Assembly: GCA_036429605.1 (NCBI GenBank)
Contig: CM071591.1
Coordinates: forward strand, 2,666,001 to 2,730,000
Source of the DNA: Cladobotryum mycophilum
Lineage: Eukaryota; Ascomycota; Sordariomycetes; Hypocreales; Hypocreaceae
Direction of reading: 5' to 3'
DNA length: 64,000 nucleotides
In this document: one piece after another, positions 35,003-46,746 of the stretch
Layout of the letters: each line of letters starts with the position of its first letter
Position numbering within the stretch: position 1 is the first letter of the stretch
Made by a program: the position numbers and the translations under genes
The notes under the pieces: model-generated
The model's input: only the letters and a program-made list of their open reading frames with translations
Database searches by the model: none
Told to the model about the DNA's origin: nothing

Positions 35003-36525
35003 AGGGGCCCTGGGTTCGACTGTACTTGTACAAAGAGTGCGGCATGGGAAAACACGGCGTTATGAATGATGGGATAGACATTGCGAACACGGCACGGCGC
35101 TGGGATAGTACAGCTTCTACTATGGTCTGTGGTGCATATCTGGCAGGGATAGATGATGGGAAAGACGTTGATGGAACATGGCAAATGAACAGCTAGGGAA
35201 CCGCATAATGACGAGAAAAGCGAACCCGGCATATTTTACCCCAACAATGCATGGTACGGGCATAGCATGGCGAGGATGGGCGCGTATTCACTCCAGTCTA
35301 GACTCTTTGATCGGGATCAGAACCGAGGCGATCGGCAATTTTTTGCGTATAGGAACGAACTTTTGCGCCATTTGCGGCACGTCAGATCAATTTTGCACCC
35401 CGTGCATATACGCTTGCAACCTCGGAGAGCCAATGTGACGCTATAATTCTCTGCCTAACAACCTCCTCTGCGCTCACCACCTACCACCACCACACTCTCA
35501 GCATTAGTATCCTATGCTAGACCAAGGTGATCCTATGGACTATCATGTTCCCCTCATTGAAGATTTCTGATGGCGTGGCGCTTGATGCTTTCTTTCTTTT
35601 CTTCACCGTCTTTCTGTTTTCCGATTCTTTTTCTGGAGGGTTGGGTGAGATGACGATGGCGTCTTGTTTGCCCGAGGTGAGAGAGCTTGAAGAGGGGGGC
35701 TAGATGAAAAAGAGCTTTGACGTCGAAACAAGAATTTGCTTTTTGAGGAGAATTTGAAGCATCGAGAACCACAACAGGAATGGAGCCCCCTCCTCTCCCA
35801 AATCAAAGTACCCCACGCCCGCTGTCTGGCTGCGTATCCATTCCTTGCGCTATGAGCCGAGCTCGTCTGAGACGTCTCCCCACTTGCGTGCATGCATGAG
35901 AGGGAAATTCAATACAACCTCATCATCTCACCTGAAGCAACTTCAGCCTCCCACTCCCAAGCCCAAGCCCACGGACTGCACACAAACATCTACTGCGAAG
36001 TGCCTGTCTTGAAAGACAATCTGGTTCCCAGGATCAGAATGATAATGGCGTAGGATCCAGACCCCGCAACCCTTCAACTCCCCCTCAAAAACCCCGGATC
36101 GGAATTTATAACTTTGAGGGTTGATGCTTGGATTGGCTTGGAATGCCGAGGTTTGCTTGGCTTTAGCGAGAAAGCTCAAACTAACAAAACGATGGGGCGT
36201 CGGCGGCGGTTGTCAAAGCATCAGCTGAGCACTAAGGATGGGTAGTGGACATTGCGTTTGATCGAGGATCACCATGGGGGCTCTGAGATGCTCCTAATTA
36301 GTATAAAAAATGCGATGCAACGGCACTTCATTTTCCTTTTTGGATTATGGTAGCCATTCTTTCCTCTTATTTCTCTTGCTTTGATCACTGGCCAGTTTAT
36401 GAATAAGGATTGAAAGAGTTCTTTGCTTATTTTTTTTGTTTTCTTCCTTGTCTGTTTACATCTCCCACCATTGAAAAGAAGAGACAAGCAAGGTTCTTCG
36501 AGGCTGCACGATCTTTTGTCAAATC
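35003..36525. other. Intergenic: hexokinase 3' flank and MFS promoter
   Basis: No gene was recognised on either strand; open frames are short and lack familiar motifs. Confidence 0.55.
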
Positions 36526-38810
36526 ATGGCTGGATCCGGCAGAGGAACCCCACGGATTGTTGTGGGGCCGTCACGGTCGCCGGCTGATAGTGAATGCTCT
36601 TCCGGCTCGGGGCCGGTGCCAATTGCTGCTGGCAGGCGAGGGCTTGGCTATGGCAGCACGGCATCAGCGGCGGGCTCGATGCCTCAGGGTAGTAGCCATG
36701 ATATGGACGCAGACTTGTTCAACCTGCTGTCCAGGTCGCTCCCCACATCCGGCGGCGGCTTGGAGCCGGAGCCGGTTATCCCAGCTATGATGTGGCATGA
36801 GGTGGAGAGCATATCCCGTCGTCGTCGTCCCGACATAGACGACGAAGAAGAGGCCTTCCTAACCGAGAGCGACGACGAAACAGAGGATGAGGATCCGGAA
36901 CTTACAGAGACGTCACCGCTCGTGCGCCATGCATCAAGAGCTTCGCGGGCTTCGCGGATGTCAAGAGCCTCGAGGGCTTCGACACTCGCAGAGGGCCCCC
37001 TCTTCCTAAACGGCACCTCGCCCGAGCGCTTCTGGATCATCTTTGCGCAGATCCTGGTGACGACCATGATTAGCTGCTTCGACGGCACCATCATGGCATC
37101 CTCTCACCCGGTCATCACCTCGTACTTTAAAGCAGCCAACTCGGCCTCCTGGCTATCAACCGCCTTCCTCCTCACGTCGACGGCGTTCCAGCCTCTCCTG
37201 GGCCGGTTGTCTGATGCCGTGGGGCGAAAGCCTCTGTTTGTTCTGTGCCTGACCATCTTTGCGGTCGCTACCTTTTGGTGCGGCGCTGCGAGGACTATTG
37301 AGGAGTTTGTTGCGGCGAGGGCTGTGTGTGGTATGGGTGCTGGGGGGACGATGACGTTGGGAAGTATTATTACGAGTGATTTGGTGCCAATTGAGTGAGT
37401 CTACACCTATACCCCTTATTTTTGCTCTCTCATCCTCCCCCCTTTTTTTCCTATTCATACTCCTTCCTCGCCTCTCCTCCTTTCCTTCTACATTGCTTCA
37501 TATATACAATTTCGCGGTCCCCAATTATCTAACTCTTTAACAACAAAGACGACGAGGAGCCTACCAATCCTACATCAACGTCGTCTTCGGCATCGGCTCC
37601 GCCGCCGGAGCCGCCCTCGGCGGCGCCATGGCCGACGCCCTGGGCTGGCGGTGGGAGTTCTACGTCCAGGTCCCGCCCCTGCTGGTCTGCATCGTCTTCG
37701 CCGTCATGGCCATCCCGCCCGACATTGGCCTCGCGGGACCGCGGAAGAGCGTGCGCGAGGCGCTGCGGTCGTTTGACTTTATGGGCTCGGCGCTCCTGAC
37801 GACGACGATTGCGTTTCTGATTTTGGGACTGGTAAGGGCGATAATGCTTATAACATATGAAAATAGAGGAAAAGGTGCTGATCGGAACATTCTTTATAGA
37901 ACTTGGGCGGCAATATCCTTCCGTGGTCCCATCCTTTTGTCGTCACCTCTCTCGTCATCGCCACCGTCTTCTTCCCGACTTTCTTGTTCAACGAGTCCCG
38001 CGCCGAGAAGCCCATCATGCCCCTTCATCTTCTCCGCCAGCCTCCTCGGGCCAATCTCATCTTCTCCGGCTTCCTCGGCGGCATGATTCTCAATGCCATT
38101 CTTTTCAACATGTATGTTATCCCCCTTTCCCCCTCTCCACTTCTCTATATCTAACAAGACTTTACAGCCCCCTCTACTTCCAGGCCGTCCTCCTCACCAG
38201 CGCCACATCCTCCGGCCTCCGGCTCGTCCTCCCCAGCATCGTCGCCTCCATCGCGGGAACCACCACCGGCTTCGCCATAACCTGGACCCGCCGCCTCAAG
38301 TGGCCCATCGTCACCGGCACCGTCTTCTACCTCGCCGGCTGCCTCTCCCTCTGCCTCCTCCGCCGAGGCCTCCCCGGCATAATCTACCTCGTCGTCCTCG
38401 TGCCCCAGTCCCTCGGCCAGGGCTTCCAGTTCCCGGGCACCATCATGGCCATCCTCGCCTCCTCTGGCCAGGCCGAGCAGGCCGTCGTGACCACCACGCT
38501 CATCCTCTGGCGCTCCATCGGCATGGTCCTGGGCGTGGCGGCGAGCAGCCTCGTCATCCAGAACTCGCTGCTTCACTACATGAACTTGTTCATCGTGGGG
38601 GATCGAAAGGACGAGGTTATGCAGCTCGTGAGGCAGTCGGTCGAAATCGTCGCCAAGCTGGACGAGCCCTACAGGGAACAGGTCGTTCGGAGCTACGAGG
38701 CGTCGTTGAGGTTGACGTTTATCCTCGCTTCCGTGATAGCTGCTATTTCTGTGCTCATCATTCTGCCCATCAAGCTGCCGCATTTAGCTCTATCCAAGAG
38801 AAAATCTTGA
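36526..38810 (+). CDS. MFS transporter, DHA2/Vba-like
   Basis: Four exons: 36526-37394, 37549-37831, 37900-38111 and 38168-38810, giving 668 residues. A long polar N-terminal tail (about 1-165) contains an acidic stretch DIDDEEEAFLTESDDETEDE and a vacuolar-sorting-like TSPLVRHAS followed by Ser/Arg repeats. The membrane core begins near 170 (WIIFAQILVTTMISCFDGTI). The MFS motif A loop GRLSDAVGRKPLF and the motif C-like GIGSAAGAALGG are clear; later helices include QSLGQGFQFPGTIMAILASS and ILWRSIGMVLGVAASS. This arrangement matches fungal 14-helix proton antiporters of the Vba type, which move basic amino acids into the vacuole; the substrate is inferred only. It ends tail to tail with CEF1. 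Confidence 0.88.
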
Positions 38811-39068
38811 AATATGCAATGTTACATGATTCATTTGTGTTTGAAGAAAAAAAATAGGGGGAAGGTGGATATGACTCTGAATAATGAGCAACGTCAACGT
38901 CAATAACGAGAAAAAAGCGCTGTTTTGCGTAATCGAGCTTGGTTCATCAATAATACATGACAAATGATTATGATTCTCATTTTTGTTTTACAGACCCCCC
39001 GTGACCCTTGATCATGACCGATATGAAAGACGTTCTCCATGTGAAAAGAAAAAAGAAATGTAGAAACA
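38811..39068. other. Short tail-to-tail gap, MFS and CEF1
   Basis: 258 bases of shared 3' flank; no gene is seen. Confidence 0.6.
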
Positions 39069-41475
39069 TTAGTGAAACCCATTGACGCCATCCATCTGCA
39101 AAGCATCCAACTCCTCCCTAGCCTTCCGATACTCCTCCTGCGCTTCCCTCTCCCTCCGACTAACGAAATTGACTTCCTCTCGCAAGGCTTCCAGACGCCT
39201 GTTGATGGCCACGTCCTCTGAGATGGCCAGCGTCTTGAACGCACTGAGGGCTACCCTGGCCTTGTCCAGGGCGTCGCCTGCATCCACGACCTTGTCCTTG
39301 AGCAGCTTCTGTCGCTTTTGGTAGCCTCCTAGATGAAGGCCTAGTTTCTTTTCTAGCTTGGCGCCTTCTTCCGCCGAGGTCATGATGTAATCTTGGACAA
39401 CCTGTTGCGAACAGTTAGTATATGATTGACCACGAGTTGTGTTTCTTTAGGTATGCGAGCGAACTTACGTCAAATGCGGCTCGCATGGCTGCCTCTTGCT
39501 CATTTTCATCGTCGTTGTAGCAACCGAGACCGAGTAGCATAGAGTCACCACCAGCTCGGCTCTCAAACGCGGCCTGAATTTCTTCAAGTGTAGGGATGGA
39601 CTTGGTTTCTGATAGGATCAAGAGACGGGCATCTGCGAGATCATTATCGTTGATGCGAACGAGTCTCGGCGGTGTGCCCTTGACTTGGGTGGCGGTTAGG
39701 GGGTAGTTTGCCGCATCGTTGGCCATGAGGAGGGCTGCCTCTTCGGCGATTAATGCAGCGGCGGGATCAGCAATGGCCTTGGCCTTGTTTAGTAACGCCG
39801 GCAAGTCAACCATCAAGGGTCGTGGAAGATTCCTCTGCATGACTTGCGTCCGCCGTCGTCGTTCCAGCTCCTCCTCGGCCTCTCTTCGCTCGCGTTCCCG
39901 GCGATCCCTTTCAGCTGCATCTTCTTCCCTAGCCTCCTCAGACATTACTTCTCCCTGTTGCTCGTCCGGAATCTCAAACTCCCATTCTGTGTCCTTTGGC
40001 TTGGGAAGAGAGGCTAATCCAGCTCGTAGCTGACCCCTCATGGCCAATTCTCGGTTTCTTACATCCCGAGGGGTGGCTGAGACCATCGACATACCGCCTT
40101 CCTGGTTGAGGGCAAAATTATCGCGTGGGGTTCGCATGGGCGTCTGTCCAGGGCGACCTGGCGTAGCACCGTTTAGGCCGGCCCTCAGGGGGGTTGCCAT
40201 TGGATTTGGTGTAGCTATGGTCTGTGTCCGCGGCGCAATGCCCTCAAAGCCCGTCGAACCAGCCCCCTGGTGGAGAGGTGTGTTTTCTCCACCAAGCAGT
40301 GCCGACTGTGTCTCGTTCAGAGCTCTGATGTTTCGTATTTCGTTGGCTATATGGTCCTCTTGGGCGGGTGCCTTTGGTGTTCGGATCGGCGCGCTGGTGT
40401 TGAGGGTAGAATAGGAATTGACTAGCCCCCTCGTTGCATCATTGTCGCTTTCCCTTGCCATTGTATTGGCAGCCTCGCCCATCTTCCCCATCTTCACAAT
40501 CTCTTCCAACTCGCCCTCGCTAACCTGGGGTGCCGGCAGATTAAGTGCTCGTCGCTTACTACTCTGCTCGGCCTCTCGAATCTTTTGCATCTGTCCAGCC
40601 TTTATAGCAGCCTTTTGCGATTCTGAAGCACTATCTTTGTCGTTTTTCCTCCTCTTGCGATCGGTATCTTCGTCACCATCACCCTTCCGCTTGCCCGCTA
40701 ATTGTTGCTTTCTCGGATCAAAGGCCGCCCGTTGTAGCTCGTTCCGTACTTGTTCTTCAGAGGTATCGTAAAATCCTTGGGTTGCCTTCTTTTCAAAGGG
40801 AATGTCGGCATTGTAGTCCATTTCGCCCTTCTTCCGAGTGATGACCTTGATGTTAATCCCGGCCGTCTTGAGCTCTCGTCGCTTCTGCAAAGTGGCCAGA
40901 CGGCGGGACTCCTCTTGTTGACGCTCTCGCGCCTTTCTCTTGGCCTTTTTACCCTGCGTATTGGCCAAGCGAGCACGAGCCTCGCTGAGCATCTCTTTTT
41001 CATCCTCGTCGAGATCGATGGTATCGGGGCGGGCAGGTTTCGTCTCGGGATCGGGATCCAGCTCGCCAGGCCGTAACCTCCTCACATCATCTGCGCTCGG
41101 AGCCTGCGTCTCGCCACCTTCCGGACCAGTAAGCCCCAAACCCGAAGACTCACGAGCCTCTGCCTCGTCGAGCAGCTTCTGGTATCGTTCGAGACACTGG
41201 TTTGCGGTTCGGCCAACTATCGGAGCGATGGTGCGCCATTGCGTGGGCATAATCTTGGCGAGATGTAGCAGCTTCTCATCCTCCTCCTTGCTCCATTCGA
41301 TCTTCTTGATGCTGGGATCGAGCCATTCGTTCCATCTGGCCTTGCACTGCTTTGGCGTTTTGCGCGCCAGCAGGGAGGACACGCGTGCCCATTGATTAAG
41401 GCCATATTTGGAGACGGATGCCTTGAGGATCTCGTCCTCTATGTTGGTCCAGACTCCTCCCTTGACGACCGGCAT
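39069..41475 (-). CDS. CEF1: Pre-mRNA splicing factor Cef1/Cdc5
   Basis: Core component of the Prp19/NTC complex that activates the spliceosome. Two exons on the minus strand: 41475-39469 and 39401-39069, with intron 39468-39402, giving 779 residues. Two N-terminal Myb repeats are conserved: GGVWTNIEDEILKASVSKYG to KQCKARWNEWL (about 6-55) and KKIEWSKEEDEKLLHLAKIM to CLERYQKLLD (about 57-106). The charged coiled region contains KKAKRKARERQQEESRR and the family segment IKVITRKKGEMDYNADIPFE. The middle holds Thr-Pro repeats typical of Cdc5 (TPLHQG, ATPNPMATPLRAG, TPMRTPRDN). The C-terminal helical region interacts with Prp19 partners in known homologues. The protein is complete, and its length matches the family. 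Confidence 0.95.
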
Positions 41476-43411
41476 CGTGGCAGTTGCGGTGAGATGAATG
41501 GGTGGTGATGCGTGTTCTCAGTCTCGGGCATATTGCCTTTACTTTGAAAATATGCGAGGCTAAACTTCAAGGTACCGCGTTCCAGGAACTTTTTGCTGAG
41601 TCATCAAATCCAAAGGCGCCTATTGGCTTTTGACCGAGGCTCCATGGCTCGTTACCGAGTTTTTACCTTGTTCCAGATGGGGAAATTCGTTAACCAGTAC
41701 GGAGTAAGTGAACTCGGTACAAATCCATAGGCACTACTTCGTATACCTGTTGCGATCGTGGAGAATCCAATGGGAATGGATTCGGGTTTCATTATCAGAT
41801 ATTTACTTCATCTTGCTCTTTTACTGGTGACCGCTTCACTAGAGTGGATACACCTGATGCCTCGCAAAATAATTGTTACAGTCACGTCATCTATTACCTT
41901 ATCTTGGTAGACAGTGCCCTCATGACCATTTGGTGGCGATCAAATGCAACTATAGTAGTAGTCACCACTCAAGTTCGGGTATCTACTACATACTAGTGTA
42001 TGTTCATACAAAAGTTGGTAGTTAAAAATTGATACAGATAATTAATATTCCAAGAATTTCAAGAAGAATAAAGACAGAAAAAAAGCTTGCTGATTAGGTT
42101 CAACGATTCCTACTTTCTTTGCGGAGCGGAGTTCGGGCTCATCGGATCTGGAGATTAAGAACCAGCACGATCTATTGGCTTCAAGATATTGATTACGTCT
42201 GCGCCGCATCATGCCAGGCACATGTTCCTTTAATACAACCAGCCAACAATCTAGAAGTGATGCTGCAGTTCAAGGCGTTACGCTCTGCCCCACTCCTTTA
42301 CAGCGGGTTACAGTAGCCTGGATAGGCTAAAGGGTTCCAAGGTTACGGGGCAAACGTTCAGCCACAGTCCCAATTGCCAATCCAAGGAAGTCTCGAGGGG
42401 TGCAACGGGAAGGAAGCTGCCCTGCCAATTCACCAGAGACAACAGCAACAGGAACAGCAACAATCTACAAGCTTTGTACTGTAGGATTGGAAATTGGGCA
42501 TACACACACACACACACACACACACACAATGTCGAAATCGGGTCGTCATCGATCTTCTTCATCATCATGTTTGCTGGCAATACCAAACCACCCCCGGAGT
42601 TATGTCCGTGCTCCCTTTACAGCGTGCGTTGCAGCCCCAAAAGTCCGCTCTGGGCTTCAAGGATCCGGCCAGCACAGAGATGATGAAGCAACCAAAGATT
42701 CATGCCGCTGGTTGACACGCATGCAGCATGGTTCGAGTTAAACAAGATCCAAACCAACAAGTAGCGTCAAAAGCTGGACAGCCAAGTTGGCAGACACGGG
42801 GCCGGCCCAACATTCATTGTCCGAAATCCTGGTCCAGAGCGCTTTCGTCATGTCTCGACCCTGGACGCCTTGGAGCGGGACCACCCCAGTCTATCCCTGA
42901 TCCATTCGTCGGCGGCCACGCGATTTGCTGCTTCTCATCAAGGGTCTTTCTTTGTTCAAGTCGGCTTAGTCCTTCGTCTGGCCACTCGGCTCCACGCTTT
43001 CCCATCACGCCAAGCGAGGCCTTATCACCATCATCCTTGGAGGACCAACATTTCCCCATGATTAACGATCCCCGTTATGCCCCTAACTGCAAGGACTTGT
43101 CGTCTCTCAACAATCACCGCGCGTTTACTACTTGTACCTGACATCTCCCCTCTTTTTATCCGACCATTCCCTCTCTCAACGGTTACTACACATGAACCAG
43201 AAATGGGAGCATCCTGGTATCAGTGTTGTCATCACATCTTCAAAGGCTTTGTAACAGCCTTCCCAACTTGACCTCTTGTTGCGCCGAGGCAATTCGACTC
43301 CACATACCGCAGCATCGCTACCCTCGTTTGAGCTCGAGCCACTTCAAACCGAACCTAATCAAAACATCGTCTTAACGACTGCTCCAGCAGCAGGAGACGG
43401 AAACCGCAAAC
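41476..43411. other. 1.9-kb divergent intergenic region
   Basis: Lies between the CEF1 start and the second MFS gene. No gene was recognised. It contains one TACGGAGTA copy (41698-41706) and a CA microsatellite (42502-42529). Confidence 0.55.
42502..42529. repeat. CA microsatellite
   Basis: About fourteen AC units in intergenic DNA. Confidence 0.9.
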
Positions 43412-45349
43412 ATGTCTGGGCCAAAGGGAATAGACCATCTATCGACTCCAAGCACAATGGTCCGCGAAGTATCACCTCCCGAATCCGATGCGACGGAAAA
43501 TACACATCTACTCGGCGCTGAGAGGGGACGATCAAGACAAAAGAGCTGGGATAGTCTTAGTGATCTTGACGGATTGCCTTGGTGGCGCAAGCCCTCTGTA
43601 TGCTGAATTGTCCTGAAATCTCGATTGCGCTGGTGCAATTTCTAATAGCATTCAGGTCTACTGGCTAATTGTTCCCTATGCAATCTTTGCTCTTGCTTTT
43701 GGCGGCATCATTGTTCCCAAGATGAGTCTGTGAGTAATCCCAAACTATTTGTCGTGATTATTCATCTCGAAATCATGCCGGCTAACATTGCGATATCAGT
43801 ATCGTGGAGCTCGTATGCCGTCGATACTATACGGAACAACATCTGATCCACCCAAACACGCCTTTTGACCCCATAATCTCGGGAGGCGATAATCCTCAAT
43901 GCAAGATACCCAGTGTTCAAAAAAGGTGGCAACCTTCATGCTTGTGATGAGCCTGGTCACTGGTATTCTAAGCGCTATTATTGCTCCTAAGCTTGGCCAC
44001 ATGTCCGATCGGTACGGTAGACGGCGCTTGATGGCTGTTGCATCCTGCGGCGGCTTGATGGGCGAATTGGTCACAATTCTGGCCGCCACGTTTCCCGAGG
44101 TTATCAACTATCGCTGGTTGATACTCGGTGCTGTCTTTGACGGCCTTGGTGGGTCTTTCACAGCTGGCAGTATACTCAGTCAGTCCTACACAAGTGATTG
44201 TACTCCTCCATCCAAGCGCGCTGTGTCAATCGGCTATATACACGCATGCCTCTTTACCGGGTTGGCCTTTGGCCCTCTCTTGGCTGCCTACTTTGTCAAG
44301 TGGACAGGTACTCTCATCTCCATCTTCTACGTCGCCTTCTGCTGTCACATTGTTTTCATCTTTTTCGTTGGCTTCATTATCCCTGAGTCGCTGTCTAAAC
44401 GGAAACAAGCAGTGGCTCGCGGGGCATGGGAAAGGGAGAAGCAGGCGAGAGGCGATGGCCCGAAATCCTGGTCATCAAGAGCACGAGCTTCAAATCCTCT
44501 ACTTCCCATCAAGATTCTTTGGCTTACCGGCCCAGGAACAACCTCCAGACTCCGTATTAACCTGGTTGCTCTCGCAATCTCTGACACAATTGTCATGGGA
44601 ACAGTAATGGCCGTTGGTTCCGTGCTGATGCTCTACGGTCAGTTAATGTTCAAGTGGGGAAATTTTGAAGTCTCGAATTTTCTGTCTATAATTTCCCTTG
44701 CGCGGGTTTTTGTACTTGTTGTCATCTTCCCCACCATCAACTACTTTGGAAGAATCCGTCCTGCGGCCCGTCGGGAGCGTGAGACGGGCCAGGCTACGGT
44801 GGAAAGAAACTCGGGCGCAGACCGTTTGGATATCTGGATCCTTCGGGTTGCTTTGGTTTCGGATATCATTGGCTGCGTTGGATACATTCTCGCCGGCACT
44901 GGCACTCTCTTCGCTGTTTCCGGTATGGTTACTGCTATGGGCGGTTTGGGCAGTGCAACTCTTCAGGCCGTTATAACCAAACATGTGCCCCCGGAACGTG
45001 TTGGCCAAATCCTTGGAGCGGTCGGAACGTTGCAAGCTCTTGCGCGGGTCGTCGGTCCTGTTATGTTTAATGGACTGTATGCTCTGACGGTGGGTTCATT
45101 TCCTCAGGCCATATTTGTGCTCCTTGCCAGCCTCTACGGCGTTGCTTTTATTTGCAGTTTCGTAGTGAAATCTGGTGGTAAGTTTTCTCCATGGAACTTG
45201 ACGAATTATTGCAGGACACTAACTTGCCTATAGTATTCTGGAAAGACGTTGGAGAACACGACGATACTATAGGTTCAATAGAACCTGCTCTCGATGACAC
45301 TGCTGGTAGAGAATTGGCAGCTGGCGAGGAGCAAGGGCTGTTGCGATAG
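43412..45349 (+). CDS. MFS transporter, DHA1-like (apparent -1 frameshift)
   Basis: Four exons: 43412-43597, 43656-43729, 43800-45177 and 45234-45349, about 584 residues once the frame is repaired. A soluble tail of about 55 residues precedes helix 1 (VYWLIVPYAIFALAFGGII). An extracellular loop has NPQCKIPSVQK, then helix 2 VATFMLVMSLVTGILSAII, motif A APKLGHMSDRYGRRRLM, and further helices to VGSFPQAIFVLLASLYGVAF. The C-terminal tail is acidic. The frame breaks at the A6 run 43919-43924, between SVQ and KKVATFM; one extra A joins them. Downstream exon phases agree only with that base restored. The fold is that of tetracycline-efflux-like 12-helix fungal transporters; the substrate is unknown. 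A start at 43457 (MVREVSPPES) is also possible. Confidence 0.86.
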
Positions 45350-46113
45350 CTGCTGGTCAGCTACAAATATTTCCTTGTAAATTTTGGATTTTTAGGGGGT
45401 TTCTCTTGCCCTTGTGTGAATTCCTTTTCTTTTATGTTTATAAGTTCTTCTTCTTTGTATACTGGATTTTGCCCACGATATCTGACAAGCGCTTTCATGC
45501 TGCAGCTAGATGAGGGAAGCGAGTTGATGAGTACAGCCATGTATAGAATATGCGTGCCGACAGAATGGATTAAAGAGTCTTGTTTATGATTGGATCTACC
45601 ATGGTAGAATAGAATTCCCAAGAGCCTAGTTAAATACAGGCGCATAAAATTCAATGAAGATTCAAGTCCTCCTATATAGAAATGATGGCGGGTAGCACAA
45701 TTTATCGTTCGTTGATGGGTTAAGAGATGAAGATTGCATCAAATGATAAATCTTGGTAATGTTCGTATGTGAGGCCTGCTATTGAAGTTGTATCTGGTTG
45801 GCTAATCGACGGCTGCCCCACTAGTGATTCAAGATGATCAACTTACGTGTCTCAACTCTCCTCAGCCATCCCTCGCTTTCATCATAACCACCACACTTGA
45901 AGTTATCATCAGCCCGATCCCTTTTACTTACCATACTAAGATACACGAGGGGCTTTTTTCCTTTTTTCGTGAGTTGACTATACCTATCATTTGTCTCAAT
46001 TCTAGCTTGTGTTTGAACTACAATAGGCCCCCTTTCATCCAACATACCATGCTAACATCACGAGTTGTAGGACATCGCGTCAATCCTAGCATCGGCTTTC
46101 GCTCCCTAAGCTT
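45350..46113. other. Intergenic between MFS and HIT-hydrolase genes
   Basis: No gene was recognised. It is AT-rich, with short open frames lacking motifs. Confidence 0.6.
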
Positions 46114-46746
46114 ATGCTCTCTTCAAAAACTAGAGTTTTTGGCTTGTTGGGCACAAGCCGCTCGTTCATTAGAACGACCATGGCATCAACTAAAACGGAT
46201 GGCAAGGTGATCAAGTTTGGGCCGTTTGAGGTCACAAAACAGGTCTTCCTCACGACACCTCATTCATTCGGTCTCGTCAACCTCAAGCCTCTTATCCCGG
46301 GTCACATTCTCGTCTGCCCCCTCGCTCCGCATCTCCGCCTCACAGACCTCTCCCCAGCAGAAACAACTGACCTCTTCGCTACTGTGCAGCTTGCCCAGCG
46401 CCTCCTTGCACGAACTTATTTCCCCGATCCCGATCCCAGTAACGGTAGCTTTACCGTTGCGTTGCAAGATGGGGCGGATGCGGGACAGACGGTTCCACAT
46501 GTCCATGTCCATGTGATCCCGCGCATGAAGGGCGACTTGGGGGACGCGCCGCCGGATCAGGTCTATGTGGATATGGCGAGCGAGAAGGGGAACGTGGGTG
46601 GTGCGTTGTGGGATGGAGAGAGACCCACGACCGGAGGTGCGATGCCGAGGATTGAGGACGCGGATAGGAGGGCGAGAACGGTAGAGGAGATGTACGAAGA
46701 GGTGGAGAAATATAGAGCTGTGTTGAATGATATGGGTATTGAGTGA
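46114..46746 (+). CDS. HNT2: Fhit-type HIT hydrolase (diadenosine triphosphatase)
   Basis: Predicted to split Ap3A into AMP and ADP. A single exon of 210 codons. The HIT domain shows KFGPFEVTKQVFLTTPHSFG, VNLKPLIPGHILVCPLAPH, VALQDGADAGQTVPHVHVHV and the catalytic His triad HVHVHVIPR. The Gln-rich loop before the triad is the Fhit hallmark. A second in-frame ATG at 46180 (MASTKTDGK) would give 188 residues, closer to typical Fhit length. The extra 22 residues (MLSSKTRVFGLLGTSRSFIR) are basic, hydroxylated and lack acidic residues, as in a mitochondrial presequence, so alternative starts could give two locations. Confidence 0.92.
   Translation: MLSSKTRVFGLLGTSRSFIRTTMASTKTDGKVIKFGPFEVTKQVFLTTPHSFGLVNLKPLIPGHILVCPLAPHLRLTDLSPAETTDLFATVQLAQRLLARTYFPDPDPSNGSFTVALQDGADAGQTVPHVHVHVIPRMKGDLGDAPPDQVYVDMASEKGNVGGALWDGERPTTGGAMPRIEDADRRARTVEEMYEEVEKYRAVLNDMGIE

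Noticed and set aside
38093..38857. Long Arg/Pro/His-rich open frames on both strands over the last exon of the first MFS gene
   Set aside because: They are alternative frames of a GC-rich exon whose own frame encodes clear transmembrane helices.
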